The notes: generated by a model not told the origin, from the sequence alone. 64,000 bases of DNA from Clostridia bacterium (GCA_900763875.1 CAAFLX010000037.1:24959-88958), one strand, 5' to 3'. Numbered from the stretch's first letter, positions 51,231-59,595 are shown. Made by a program: numbers and translations.

Positions 51231-52106
51231 TTATTCGGACAATGGTTTCAAAAAGTCGAGGATATATTCGACGGTGAGGGTGCGTTGAGATTGGCGTTGC
51301 AAGGAAGTTGTTGCGTCAAAATCGGCTTGATAGTTGGGCAGCTTGAAAGGCACGTCGTTTGCGTTGTCTATGTTCGTAAAGCCTAGGTGCGTGCCAAACT
51401 CGATTGTCTTTTTTGTGCAAGCGGCAGGCATTCTTGAAAGCGAGTCGGCAATTTGAGCTTGCGTCAAAACTTTGTCCGAATCGCCGTTGAGCAAAAGGGT
51501 GGGCAAGGTTGAATTTGCAAGAGTGTCGGGCTCAAAAATATTGTTGCCGTTTTCGTCCTTTTTCGGGTTTCCGTCCTCGTCAAAGACTTGGTGGCGGTCG
51601 CCAACGGGGGCGAGAAGTATTGCGCCCGATAGGTCTTGCGTTTCGCTTGCGCGCCGCAATGCCGCAGCACCGCCTTGCAAAGAGTGTCCGCCGACGAAAA
51701 ACTTGACGTTCTGATATTGCTCAAACGCTTTTTCGGTCGGGGCATAGTTGAGTAATGCGGACTTGTCCTTGCTCACGACAACGAGATAGCCTTGCTTTGC
51801 AAGAGCGTTGCCAAGATATGAATACTCGTTTGCGTCGATGTTCAAGCCCGTGTAAAAAACAATGCCGTAGCGGTAGTTCACCTTTGTATAGGTCATGCCG
51901 CTGTCGTTGTAGATCGGGTTGAGAATCGGCTCGAAAACGAGATAATCGTCGGTGTTTGAGGTTTTGATTTGAAACTCGTTGGCTAGTTGATAGTTGACGT
52001 CAACGGGTTTTTGTTCGCCTTTGTTGCACGCAAAAAGACAAAAGGACGTCAAAAGTAAGACGAGCAACACGGAGATAGTGGATATTTTTGAGCTTTTGTC
52101 TTTCAT
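51231..52106 (-). CDS. Lipoprotein alpha/beta hydrolase
   Basis: 291 residues from ATG 52106 (AAAGGTG 4 nt upstream). Lipobox LFAC with C27. The hydrolase fold has the nucleophile elbow FVGGHSLQGGAAALR near residue 136 (serine in GHSLQG), a probable acid in NGDSDKV near 206 and the histidine in FGTHLGF near 239, so the triad looks complete. It is tethered outside the membrane and probably cleaves an ester; substrate unknown. No partner gene on its strand. Two 25-bp direct repeats lie over its promoter region. Confidence 0.8.
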   Translation of the reverse strand: MKDKSSKISTISVLLVLLLTSFCLFACNKGEQKPVDVNYQLANEFQIKTSNTDDYLVFEPILNPIYNDSGMTYTKVNYRYGIVFYTGLNIDANEYSYLGNALAKQGYLVVVSKDKSALLNYAPTEKAFEQYQNVKFFVGGHSLQGGAAALRRASETQDLSGAILLAPVGDRHQVFDEDGNPKKDENGNNIFEPDTLANSTLPTLLLNGDSDKVLTQAQIADSLSRMPAACTKKTIEFGTHLGFTNIDNANDVPFKLPNYQADFDATTSLQRQSQRTLTVEYILDFLKPLSE

Positions 52107-52130
52107 ATGCACCTTTCATTGTCCCATAGT

Positions 52131-52180
52131 ATAGCCTATTTTTGTTCGATATAGCATAGTCGATTTTTGCTCGATACTAT
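52131..52180. repeat. Two tandem 25-bp direct repeats upstream of the hydrolase gene
   Basis: Copies starting at 52131 and 52156 share the pattern ATAG, 2-3 variable bases, ATTTTTG, one base, TCGATA. On the reverse strand TATACT lies about 20 nt before the ATG, so the repeats cover the promoter and could be operator sites. Confidence 0.5.
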
Positions 52181-52328
52181 GCGAAAACGGGACGGTTTTC
52201 GCTTGTTGTGATTGCGTGTTTTGCTTTTTTTCAAAAGTATTTTTTTGCAAAATACGCCTTGTTTTTGCCAAGCGAGCATATTATAGCACAAGCTCAAAAA
52301 TATTTCCATAGCATTTTTGAATATATGA

Positions 52329-52337
52329 TGTTATAAT
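52329..52337 (+). promoter_or_regulatory. Extended -10 promoter, leaderless type
   Basis: TGTTATAAT (TG, one base, consensus TATAAT at 52332-52337), then 6 nt and the ATG at 52344. No -35 match, as expected for extended -10 promoters, and no Shine-Dalgarno site. Confidence 0.7.
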
Positions 52338-52343
52338 CAAAGT

Positions 52344-53828
52344 ATGAAGAAGAAAATCAAGAGTTTTTTTGCAGGACTTAGAAAAGGTTTTTGCGCCTCC
52401 GACGTCAAAAAACACGACGAGGCTAGCCTTGCTGCGCTCCTAATCAAGCACGACGACGACAAAATCGTGCCTTTCCATATGCCCGGGCATAAGCGCGCGG
52501 ACTTCGACTATTTGTACGGCGCGCAAAAACTCGACATAACCGAAATCGACGGCTTTGACAACCTCAACGACGCAAACGGAGTTATTCTCGAATCGGAAAA
52601 GCTCGCCGCCGAGGTCTTTTCGGTGAAGCACGCAAGATTTTTGGTCAACGGCAGCACGAGCGGCATACTTGCAGGCATTCGCTCCGTTTGCAAAGAGGGA
52701 GATACAATCCTCGTTGCGAGAAACTGCCACAAGTCGGTGTACAACGCCGTGGAGCTTTTCGGGCTGAAACCCGTCTACGTTATGCCGACCTATTTCGAGG
52801 AGTTCGGCTTTTACGGCTCGGTGTACCCCGAAAGTGTAAAAGAGGCGTTTGCGAGCAATCCCGACATCAAGGCAGTTGTCATAACCTCTCCGACGTATGA
52901 GGGGATAATAAGCGACATAAAATCCATTGCGGATATTTGCCATAAACACGGCGCAATACTGTTTGTTGACGAGGCGCACGGCGCGCACTTGGGGCTTTGC
53001 AAAAAGTTTCACGACAGCGCAAGAACACTCGGCGCGGATATCGTCGTAAACAGCTTGCACAAAACCATGCCCTCGCTCACGCAAACTGCACTCTTGTCGG
53101 TGTGCAGCGATAGGGTGGACATCGCAAGCGTTGACAAGAATCTGTCGGTGTTTCAAACAAGCTCGCCCTCATACGTGCTTATGGCGTCCATTGACGGGTG
53201 CGTGCGTATGCTCAAAAACGACGGCGCGCAAGTGCTTGCCGATTGGAGCAGAAATTTGGATATAAGCAAATTGTCCCTGTCAAGGCTCAAAAAACTCTCG
53301 ATTTTCGACCATAAAAAGGACGGCAGAGTGTTTGCCTACGACAAGTCAAAACTCGTGATTTTGTGCACGGGCGGAGCGATAAGCGGGGTTGAGCTAAAAA
53401 AGATTTTGCGCAACGTCTACAATATCGAGCTTGAAATGGCGGGGGTGAACTATGCAATCGCAATGAGCGGAGCAGGGGATTCGAGGGAGAATTTTTCCGC
53501 TCTTGAAGACGCGCTTTTTGCCATTGACGATACACTGTCAAACCGCAACGGCTTGACAAAGACGATTGTGCCGATTTTGCCACAACAAGCACTTGAACCA
53601 TGCAAAACGAGTGCGTTAAGTGGCGAATACGTTGATTTTGACAAATCGGCAGGGCGCATAAGTCTTGAAAACGTGTGGGCGTATCCCCCCGGCTCGCCCA
53701 TCATTGTCAAGGGCGAAATCATATGCGTCGAGGACGTGAAAAACCTCACTCTTATGTATGAGAGCGGTGTGAGCGTTTCAAGCGAAAACCGCCGTTTCCC
53801 CTCAAAAATATTCGTTGCTGAAAAATAG
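52344..53828 (+). CDS. Orn/Lys/Arg decarboxylase family PLP enzyme
   Basis: 494 residues. Fold-type I PLP enzyme of the YaaO/SpeA-like small form: PFHMPGHKR near residue 43, GSTSGILAGIRSVCKEGDTI (cofactor phosphate site), VITSPTYEGIISDI, FVDEAHGAHLGL (aspartate under the PLP ring) and NSLHKTMPSLTQTA with the Schiff-base lysine near 239. A C-terminal decarboxylase domain follows (YPPGSPIIVKGE). Members make cadaverine, putrescine precursors or agmatine; the substrate is not clear. The first 30 residues are basic and polar. It has its own leaderless-type promoter. Confidence 0.85.
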   Translation: MKKKIKSFFAGLRKGFCASDVKKHDEASLAALLIKHDDDKIVPFHMPGHKRADFDYLYGAQKLDITEIDGFDNLNDANGVILESEKLAAEVFSVKHARFLVNGSTSGILAGIRSVCKEGDTILVARNCHKSVYNAVELFGLKPVYVMPTYFEEFGFYGSVYPESVKEAFASNPDIKAVVITSPTYEGIISDIKSIADICHKHGAILFVDEAHGAHLGLCKKFHDSARTLGADIVVNSLHKTMPSLTQTALLSVCSDRVDIASVDKNLSVFQTSSPSYVLMASIDGCVRMLKNDGAQVLADWSRNLDISKLSLSRLKKLSIFDHKKDGRVFAYDKSKLVILCTGGAISGVELKKILRNVYNIELEMAGVNYAIAMSGAGDSRENFSALEDALFAIDDTLSNRNGLTKTIVPILPQQALEPCKTSALSGEYVDFDKSAGRISLENVWAYPPGSPIIVKGEIICVEDVKNLTLMYESGVSVSSENRRFPSKIFVAEK

Positions 53829-53868
53829 AATTTTCAAAACCGCACAATCGGCAATGAGATAAATTGCC

Positions 53869-53897
53869 TTGACAAAGAGGGTATAAGTCAATATAAT
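53869..53897 (+). promoter_or_regulatory. Perfect consensus promoter of scfA
   Basis: TTGACA (53869-53874), exactly 17 bp, TATAAT (53892-53897). The only fully consensus pair found in the window; it predicts very strong constitutive expression of the SCIFF precursor. Confidence 0.9.
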
Positions 53898-53927
53898 GTG
53901 TTTATCAATAGTAAGGAGTCGTAAAAA

Positions 53928-54074
53928 ATGAAAAGAATCACAACTTTGAAAACGCGCGATCTCAACGAAAGCAAAAAGAACGGCGGCTGCGGCGAATGCC
54001 AAACCTCTTGCCAATCTGCTTGCAAAACTTCTTGCGGCGTTGCAAACCAAAAGTGCGAAAAGGCTGCAAAGTAA
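53928..54074 (+). CDS. scfA: SCIFF (six-cysteine) ranthipeptide precursor
   Basis: 48 residues; AAGGAG 9 nt before the ATG. MKRITTLKTRDLNESKKNGG is the leader, then a core with six cysteines at 21, 24, 28, 32, 36 and 43 (CGECQTSCQSACKTSCG). The pattern GGCGECQTSCQSACKTSC is the hallmark of SCIFF, a near-universal clostridial peptide. The partner radical SAM enzyme links cysteine sulfur to a residue side chain (a thioether at a non-alpha carbon). Proposed role in quorum-type signalling is from other clostridia. Transcribed from a consensus promoter and followed at once by a terminator. Confidence 0.97.
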   Translation: MKRITTLKTRDLNESKKNGGCGECQTSCQSACKTSCGVANQKCEKAAK

Positions 54075-54105
54075 GTTATATCATCAACAATGTTTTTGCA
54101 AAGAT

Positions 54106-54130
54106 CGCCTAGTTAATCTAGGCGTTTTTT
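54106..54130 (+). terminator. Terminator between scfA and scfB
   Basis: Perfect 7-bp stem CGCCTAG / CTAGGCG with 5-nt loop, then six Ts. It should hold most transcripts to the peptide gene and let only read-through reach the maturase. Confidence 0.9.
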
Positions 54131-54220
54131 GTGTGAAAACAACGCTCTGCGCCGCCGCATTTTTTGCGGTTGCAAACGTAAATAAATCTAGATTATCAAA
54201 CGAAAAAGGCATAAAATCAA

Positions 54221-55600
54221 ATGATTCATTCTTTCAAACTTAACGGATACAACATCGTGCTTGACACGGCAAGCGGAAGCGTGCATAGCGTGGACGACGT
54301 GGCTTTCGACGTGATAAACGCCTATGAAAACACAAAAAACGAGCAAATCGTCAAAGACGTCTCTGCAAAGTATAAAGACCAAGGCGTTTGCGAGCAAGAT
54401 ATAATCGAGTGTATCGAGGACGTGGAGGAGTTGAAGGCGAGCGGAAAACTCTTTTCGACGGACAACTTCAAGCCCGACGTCGAAGTGCTTGCAAAGCGCA
54501 ACACCGTGCTAAAAGCAATGTGTTTGCACGTTGCTCACACTTGCAACCTTAACTGCGAATACTGCTTTGCATCGCAAGGCAAATATCACGGCGAGCGCGC
54601 GCTGATGTCATATGAGGTGGGAAAGCGCGCCCTCGATTTCCTTGTGGAAAACAGCGGTACGCGCCGCAATCTCGAAGTGGACTTTTTCGGTGGCGAACCG
54701 CTTATGAATTGGCAGGTCGTAAAAGACCTCGTGGCGTATGCGCGCAGCATAGAAAAAGAGCACGGCAAAAATTTCCGCTTCACTCTCACAACAAACGGTA
54801 TGCTGGTTGACGACGACGTGATTGAGTTTGCCAACAAAGAAATGGACAACGTTGTGCTGTCCCTCGACGGCAGAAAGGAGATAAACGACCACTTCCGTCA
54901 TACAATCGGCGGAGTGGGAAGCTATGATGTAATCGTGCCGAAATTCCAAAAATTCGTCAAGGCGAGAGGGGGCAAAAACTACTATATGCGTGGCACGTTC
55001 ACCCACAGAAACCCCGACTTTACAAAGGATATCCAAACTATGCTCGACCTCGGTTTCGACGAGCTGAGTATGGAGCCTGTCGTGTGTCCGCCAACCGACA
55101 AATACGCACTCACCGAGGACGACAAAAAGGTGGTTTTCAAAGAGTATGAGAAACTTGCCGATATGATGATTGAAAGAAGAAAACAGGGCAAGCCTTTCAC
55201 TTTCTACCACTATATGCTCGATTTGGAAGGCGGCCCGTGCATCTACAAGCGCATCTCCGGTTGCGGCAGCGGCACGGAATATCTTGCCGTCACCCCCACG
55301 GGCGAGTTGTATCCCTGCCACCAATTTGTGGGCAACAAGGACTATCTTATGGGCGATATTTGGACGGGAGTCGTCAGAGATGACATTCAATCCAAATTCA
55401 AAAAATGCAATGCTTATTCTAGAAAGGAGTGCGACGATTGCTGGGCAAGACTGTATTGTTCGGGCGGTTGCGCGGCAAACGCATACAACGCAACGGGGGA
55501 CGTAAACGGCGTGTACAAGTATGGTTGCGACCTCTTCAAAAAGCGTATCGAATGTGCGATTATGCTCAAAGTTGACGAGCAACTTGCAGAGGAAAAGTGA
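54221..55600 (+). CDS. scfB: SCIFF maturase, radical SAM/SPASM thioether-forming enzyme
   Basis: 459 residues. An N-terminal RiPP-recognition-like region (about 1-85), the radical SAM site HTCNLNCEYCFASQG near residue 105, DFFGGEPLMNW, then a SPASM/twitch region with the auxiliary-cluster cysteines (CGSGTEYLAVTPTGELYPCH, CDDCWARLYCSGGCAANAY, YGCDLF). Together these mark the ScfB family. The start ATG has only a weak AAAAAGG 11 nt upstream, fitting lower expression than the precursor. A 27-bp near-palindrome with a T-run follows. Confidence 0.96.
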   Translation: MIHSFKLNGYNIVLDTASGSVHSVDDVAFDVINAYENTKNEQIVKDVSAKYKDQGVCEQDIIECIEDVEELKASGKLFSTDNFKPDVEVLAKRNTVLKAMCLHVAHTCNLNCEYCFASQGKYHGERALMSYEVGKRALDFLVENSGTRRNLEVDFFGGEPLMNWQVVKDLVAYARSIEKEHGKNFRFTLTTNGMLVDDDVIEFANKEMDNVVLSLDGRKEINDHFRHTIGGVGSYDVIVPKFQKFVKARGGKNYYMRGTFTHRNPDFTKDIQTMLDLGFDELSMEPVVCPPTDKYALTEDDKKVVFKEYEKLADMMIERRKQGKPFTFYHYMLDLEGGPCIYKRISGCGSGTEYLAVTPTGELYPCHQFVGNKDYLMGDIWTGVVRDDIQSKFKKCNAYSRKECDDCWARLYCSGGCAANAYNATGDVNGVYKYGCDLFKKRIECAIMLKVDEQLAEEK

Positions 55601-55690
55601 CAAAACCACTCAATCGAATATCCGAATCGCAAGACGATTTTGCGCCGAATATGCGGCGACAATTCAAAAAGTTTTGCGCTGAAACACGGT

Positions 55691-55730
55691 ATGCAGTCGA
55701 TAAATTATCGATTGCATATTTTTTATTTTT
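55691..55730 (+). terminator. Terminator after scfB
   Basis: Near-perfect palindrome ATGCAGTCGATAA / TTATCGATTGCAT around a single A (55691-55717), followed by ATTTTTTATTTTT. AT-rich but long. Confidence 0.7.
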
Positions 55731-55745
55731 GAAATGCGCGGGATT

Positions 55746-55771
55746 TATCGATATTTGCATTTATATCGATA
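55746..55771. promoter_or_regulatory. Paired TATCGATA palindromes upstream of the rex promoter
   Basis: Two copies of the self-complementary octamer TATCGATA (55746-55753 and 55764-55771), 18 bp apart, together forming an inverted repeat just 5' of the -35 box of rex. They do not match the Rex consensus (TTGTGA/TCACAA type), so the binding protein is unknown. Confidence 0.45.
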
Positions 55772-55776
55772 TTTCG

Positions 55777-55806
55777 TTGACTTTTGTGGGTGAAAAGGAG
55801 TATATT
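55777..55806 (+). promoter_or_regulatory. Promoter of rex
   Basis: TTGACT (55777-55782), 18 bp, TATATT (55801-55806); leader with AGAGGTG before the ATG. Confidence 0.65.
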
Positions 55807-55834
55807 TTTATCGAATTGTAAAAAGAGGTGACTT

Positions 55835-56485
55835 ATGACAGTAACAAAAGACAACAAAGAAATATCAAAGGCGACGCTCAACAGACTGCCGTCCTATCTC
55901 AAATATTTGTACCAACTCGACAAACTCAACGTTGCAACCGTGTCAAGCACCACCATTGCAAACGGCTTGAATCTCAACCCCGTGCAAGTGCGCAAGGATA
56001 TCGCGCTCGTATCCTCGGTGGCAGGCAAGCCGAAAATGGGCTACGTTACAAAGGAAATCATTGCCGACCTTGAAAGTTTCTTGGGCTACAACAACACGCA
56101 TGACGCGGTTTTGGTGGGCGTGGGCGGACTCGGAAAAGCGTTTCTCGGCTACGGCGGTTTTGAAAACTACGGCTTGAATATCGTGGCGGCTTTTGACAAC
56201 AGCGACAGGGTTGTCAACACCAAAATCAACGGCAAACCCGTCTATGACGTTGCCAAACTCAAAGAGATTGTTGAGAGATTCAACATTCAAATCGGCATCA
56301 TAACCGTGCCCTCGTACGCGGCGCAAGAAGTTGCCGACAGAATGGTGAGCGCAGGCATAAAAGCCATTTGGAACTTTGCCTCCGTCCACCTCAACATACC
56401 CTCGAACGTTGCGCTCAAAAATGAAGACCTGGCGTCGTCGCTTGCGCTTTTGTCACTGCAAATTCAACAGACGAGAAACGACTGA
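55835..56485 (+). CDS. rex: Redox-sensing transcriptional repressor Rex
   Basis: 216 residues. N-terminal winged helix (about 1-80) with KATLNRLPSYLKYLYQL and NLNPVQVRKDIALVS, the Rex DNA-reading helix; then a Rossmann domain with AVLVGVGGLGKAFLGYGGF and VAAFDNSDRV for NAD(H), and the domain-swapped C-terminal helix. Rex senses the NADH/NAD+ ratio and represses fermentation and electron-transport genes; in this organism rnf would be a natural target, but no canonical Rex site was found at the rnf promoter. Confidence 0.95.
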   Translation: MTVTKDNKEISKATLNRLPSYLKYLYQLDKLNVATVSSTTIANGLNLNPVQVRKDIALVSSVAGKPKMGYVTKEIIADLESFLGYNNTHDAVLVGVGGLGKAFLGYGGFENYGLNIVAAFDNSDRVVNTKINGKPVYDVAKLKEIVERFNIQIGIITVPSYAAQEVADRMVSAGIKAIWNFASVHLNIPSNVALKNEDLASSLALLSLQIQQTRND

Positions 56486-56513
56486 TTTTTGCGCAAAAGC
56501 AAGTTTACGCACT

Positions 56514-56546
56514 CAAAAACAAGCGATAAACGCTTGTTTTTGCATT
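56514..56546 (+). terminator. Terminator after rex
   Basis: Perfect 12-bp stem CAAAAACAAGCG / CGCTTGTTTTTG with 5-nt loop; T-run is part of the stem. Confidence 0.75.
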
Positions 56547-56674
56547 TATACGGCAAAATTAAAAAGCAAAAAAATACAAGATTCGTCTTGAAAATCTGCG
56601 TTGAAAAACTCAAAAACGAGCAAGTTTTTCGCGCCTAGAATCAAACAAGTATATCGTGAGATTTGCAAAAAATA

Positions 56675-56703
56675 TTGCTATATTTCTAATAATATGCTAA
56701 AAT
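56675..56703 (+). promoter_or_regulatory. Promoter of the winged-helix pair/uvrB operon
   Basis: TTGCTA (56675-56680), 17 bp, TAAAAT (56698-56703); AAGGAG precedes the ATG at 56729. Confidence 0.65.
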
Positions 56704-56728
56704 TTTAGGAAGAATAAGGAGAACGGTT

Positions 56729-57163
56729 ATGCTTTCATTGGAATGCCAAACAGTGTACGACCTCATCCGCCAACTCGCAGGCGAAGAGGAGGTGTACAAA
56801 ATCATCGAAGCGGATGAAATCATCGAGAGATTGCCCGCCGGCTTGCCTCTTTCAAAGGTGCAACTGTCGGCAATCATAAGAGAGTTGAAAGACAGAGAAT
56901 ACATTCTCGTCAAGTATTTCACGCCCGACGAATATTGTTTGAGCGTTCTAAAGCGTATCGAGGAAGTGCCAAAGCCCGTAGCTCAACCCGTCGAGGAAGA
57001 GGAAGAGCAACCAAAAGAGCGCACTCTCTATCAAGAAAAGACGACCAAAAACAAGCCCGAAAAAACGGGCAAAGGCTTGCTGTTTGCAATGTCCTTGCTC
57101 GGCTCGCTTATCGGCAGCGCAATCGTTGCAATCGTCACGGTGCTCGTTATCAAATTTTTGTAA
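56729..57163 (+). CDS. Membrane-anchored protein with N-terminal winged-helix-like domain (first of a pair)
   Basis: 144 residues; family not recognised. Residues about 1-75 read like a winged helix: two helices (CQTVYDLIRQLAGEEEVYKI), a recognition-type helix (LPLSKVQLSAIIRELKDREY) and a wing (ILVKYFTPDEYCLSVL). A Glu/Pro/Lys-rich linker follows and a single C-terminal membrane segment (about 117-142, LLFAMSLLGSLIGSAIVAIV). The next gene has the same layout. Both precede uvrB on the same transcript, so a regulatory or DNA-damage link is possible but unproven. Confidence 0.65.
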   Translation: MLSLECQTVYDLIRQLAGEEEVYKIIEADEIIERLPAGLPLSKVQLSAIIRELKDREYILVKYFTPDEYCLSVLKRIEEVPKPVAQPVEEEEEQPKERTLYQEKTTKNKPEKTGKGLLFAMSLLGSLIGSAIVAIVTVLVIKFL

Positions 57164-57238
57164 GCATAAATAAGTCGATAAAAATTGAACGTTTTATCGG
57201 CCGAATATCAAAAACAATATAGGTTTCAGAGGCGCAAA

Positions 57239-57643
57239 ATGCAGGTGCAAATTGAAAGACAACACGTCTTGACAAAAAAAGAAAAAGCGGTGATGAGAGT
57301 CATCTATCAAGAGGCGGACAAACAAAACGGCTCTTGTCTTATCACGCCTATCGAGATTTTTGAGAAGATTCCGCTTGACGTGCCTATCGGCGAGGACGAG
57401 CTTGACACGACTTTGCGCAACCTCGAAATCGACGACTATTTCGACGTTACGCGCTCGGACAAGAAGGGCGAGCTTGTTTATTGCATCAATATGCAAAAGA
57501 AGGGCTTGCAATTTGCAAGAGTGGAGCGCGCTTTCAAGAGCAACCTCATTTTCAAGATTTTGCTCACGCTGGGGCTTAGCGTCGTGACGGCACTCATCGG
57601 CGTCGGCATACGTCAGCTTGTATACTTTTTGTTGGGACGATGA
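57239..57643 (+). CDS. Membrane-anchored protein with N-terminal winged-helix-like domain (second of a pair)
   Basis: 134 residues from ATG 57239 (GAGGCG upstream). Helical start (LTKKEKAVMRVIYQEADKQN), a second helix pair with PIGEDELDTTLRNLEIDDYF and a wing-like DVTRSDKKGELVYCINMQKKG, then one C-terminal membrane segment (about 107-128). Its pattern parallels the upstream protein (helix, LxxxLxxLE, D/EYF, beta hairpin, membrane anchor), suggesting an old duplication. The stop overlaps the uvrB ATG (ATGA), so translation is coupled. Function unknown. Confidence 0.65.
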   Translation: MQVQIERQHVLTKKEKAVMRVIYQEADKQNGSCLITPIEIFEKIPLDVPIGEDELDTTLRNLEIDDYFDVTRSDKKGELVYCINMQKKGLQFARVERAFKSNLIFKILLTLGLSVVTALIGVGIRQLVYFLLGR

Positions 57644-59595
57644 AATTTGAACTTGTCAGCAAATTCAAGCCTACGGGCGACCAACCCGAGGCAATCGAAA
57701 AAATCGTTGAAGGTCTGAAAGACGGATTCAACACCGAAGTTTTGCTGGGCGTCACGGGCTCGGGCAAAACTTTTACTATGGCGAACATTATCGAGCGTAT
57801 GCAAAAACCCACGCTAGTTATCGCGCACAACAAGACGCTCGCCGCTCAGCTTTGCAACGAACTCCGCGAGTTTTTTCCAAAAAACAGAGTGGAGTTTTTC
57901 GTTTCGTATTATGACTACTATCAGCCCGAGGCGTACATTCCGCGCACGGACACCTACATCGAAAAGGACTTGCAAGTCAACGAGGAAATCGACAAGTTGC
58001 GCAACTCCGCCACCGCGTCCCTTTGCGAGAGAGAGGACACTATCGTGGTTGCGAGCGTGTCTTGCATTTACGGCTTGGGCGCGCCGACAGACTATTTTGA
58101 AAACTCCATATCTTTGCGAGAGGGCGACGAGATTGACCGCGACGAACTTGCAAGGCGGCTTGTGGACATTCAGTACAAGCGCGCCGACGTCGATTTCGGG
58201 CGTTCCACGTTCCGTATGAGAGGGGACGTGATTGACATCTTTCCGTCAACAAGCTCGGAAGTGGCGATTCGCGTCGAGATGTTTGGAGATACAATCGAGC
58301 GTATTTGCGAGATTGACGGCACGACGTCAAAGGTGCTGAACGAGCTTACACACACCCTCATTTTCCCCGCGACGCAGTATGTCATAAGCGGCGACAAAGA
58401 GGCGATTTTTCGCCGCATTATGCAGGATAAGCAGGAGCGCGTCAAGTACTTTGAGGAGAGGGGTAAACTCATTGAGGCGCAACGTATCGACGAGCGAGTC
58501 AACTACGACGTTGAGATGATGAGGGAAGTCGGATTTTGCAGCGGCATAGAAAACTATTCGAGATACTTTGACGGCAGACAGCCGGGGCAAGCTCCCTACA
58601 CTTTGCTCGACTTTTTCGGCAAGGACTTCATCACGTTCATCGACGAGAGCCATATGACCATTCCGCAAATCCGCGCGATGTACAACGGCGATAGGGCGAG
58701 AAAGGACAACCTTGTCGAGTACGGGTTCAGACTTCCTTCCGCCTACGACAACCGCCCGTTGCGATTCGAGGAATTTGACGCACGTATACGCCAGCTCGTG
58801 TGTATGTCCGCAACGCCGGCGCAGTATGAGCTTGATAGGGCGGATTTGGTTGCCGAACAAATCATCAGACCGACGGGACTTTTAGACCCCGAAATCGAAA
58901 TCAAACCTATCGACGGACAAATCGACGACCTCATCGGAGAGATAAACGCAGTCGTCAAAAACAAGGGCAGAGTGCTTGTGACGACGCTTACCAAAAAGAT
59001 GGCGGAAAACCTCACCGACTACCTCAAAGAGGTGGGCATCAAGGTGCGGTATATGCACTCCGACATTGACACGCTAGAGCGCATCGACATCGTGAAGGGG
59101 CTTAGAGAAGGAGCATTTGACGTGCTTGTGGGCATCAACCTTTTGCGTGAAGGTCTTGACCTTCCCGAAGTGCAACTCGTCGCCATTTTGGACGCGGACA
59201 AGGAAGGCTTTTTGAGGAGCGAGAGCGCGCTCATTCAAACAATCGGCAGAGCCGCAAGAAACGACAAGGGAAGAGTTGTGATGTATGCAGATACGATGAC
59301 AAACAGCATGCAGAGGGCGTATGACGAAACTCTGCGCCGAAGAAAGATTCAAGACGAGTACAACAAGGCGCACGGAATCGTGCCAAAGACTGTCGTAAGT
59401 TCAATCAAAAACTCGCTTGAAATCACCAAAAAGGCAGTTCATAACGAGAAATTGAGCGTTAAAGATATGATTCGGGAGATTGAACGCCTCAAAGGTCTTA
59501 TGCAAGTCGCCGCCGAAAGGTTGGATTTTGAAAAGGCAATCGCAATACGCGACGAGATGAACGACCTCAAAAAACAAATCAAAAAATTGAGCTGA
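57640..59595 (+). CDS. uvrB: Excinuclease ABC subunit UvrB
   Basis: 651 residues. Helicase motif I VLLGVTGSGKTFTMANI, the beta-hairpin YYDYYQPEAYIPRTDTYIEK that clamps DNA, motif II FIDESHMT, motif III SATPAQYE, motif VI QTIGRAARNDKGRVVMY, and a C-terminal UVR helix pair (about 615-650, MQVAAERLDFEKAIAIRDEM). UvrB verifies damage handed over by UvrA and recruits UvrC. Full length. Starts inside the stop of the small membrane protein gene; uvrA follows after 149 nt. Confidence 0.98.
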   Translation: MKFELVSKFKPTGDQPEAIEKIVEGLKDGFNTEVLLGVTGSGKTFTMANIIERMQKPTLVIAHNKTLAAQLCNELREFFPKNRVEFFVSYYDYYQPEAYIPRTDTYIEKDLQVNEEIDKLRNSATASLCEREDTIVVASVSCIYGLGAPTDYFENSISLREGDEIDRDELARRLVDIQYKRADVDFGRSTFRMRGDVIDIFPSTSSEVAIRVEMFGDTIERICEIDGTTSKVLNELTHTLIFPATQYVISGDKEAIFRRIMQDKQERVKYFEERGKLIEAQRIDERVNYDVEMMREVGFCSGIENYSRYFDGRQPGQAPYTLLDFFGKDFITFIDESHMTIPQIRAMYNGDRARKDNLVEYGFRLPSAYDNRPLRFEEFDARIRQLVCMSATPAQYELDRADLVAEQIIRPTGLLDPEIEIKPIDGQIDDLIGEINAVVKNKGRVLVTTLTKKMAENLTDYLKEVGIKVRYMHSDIDTLERIDIVKGLREGAFDVLVGINLLREGLDLPEVQLVAILDADKEGFLRSESALIQTIGRAARNDKGRVVMYADTMTNSMQRAYDETLRRRKIQDEYNKAHGIVPKTVVSSIKNSLEITKKAVHNEKLSVKDMIREIERLKGLMQVAAERLDFEKAIAIRDEMNDLKKQIKKLS

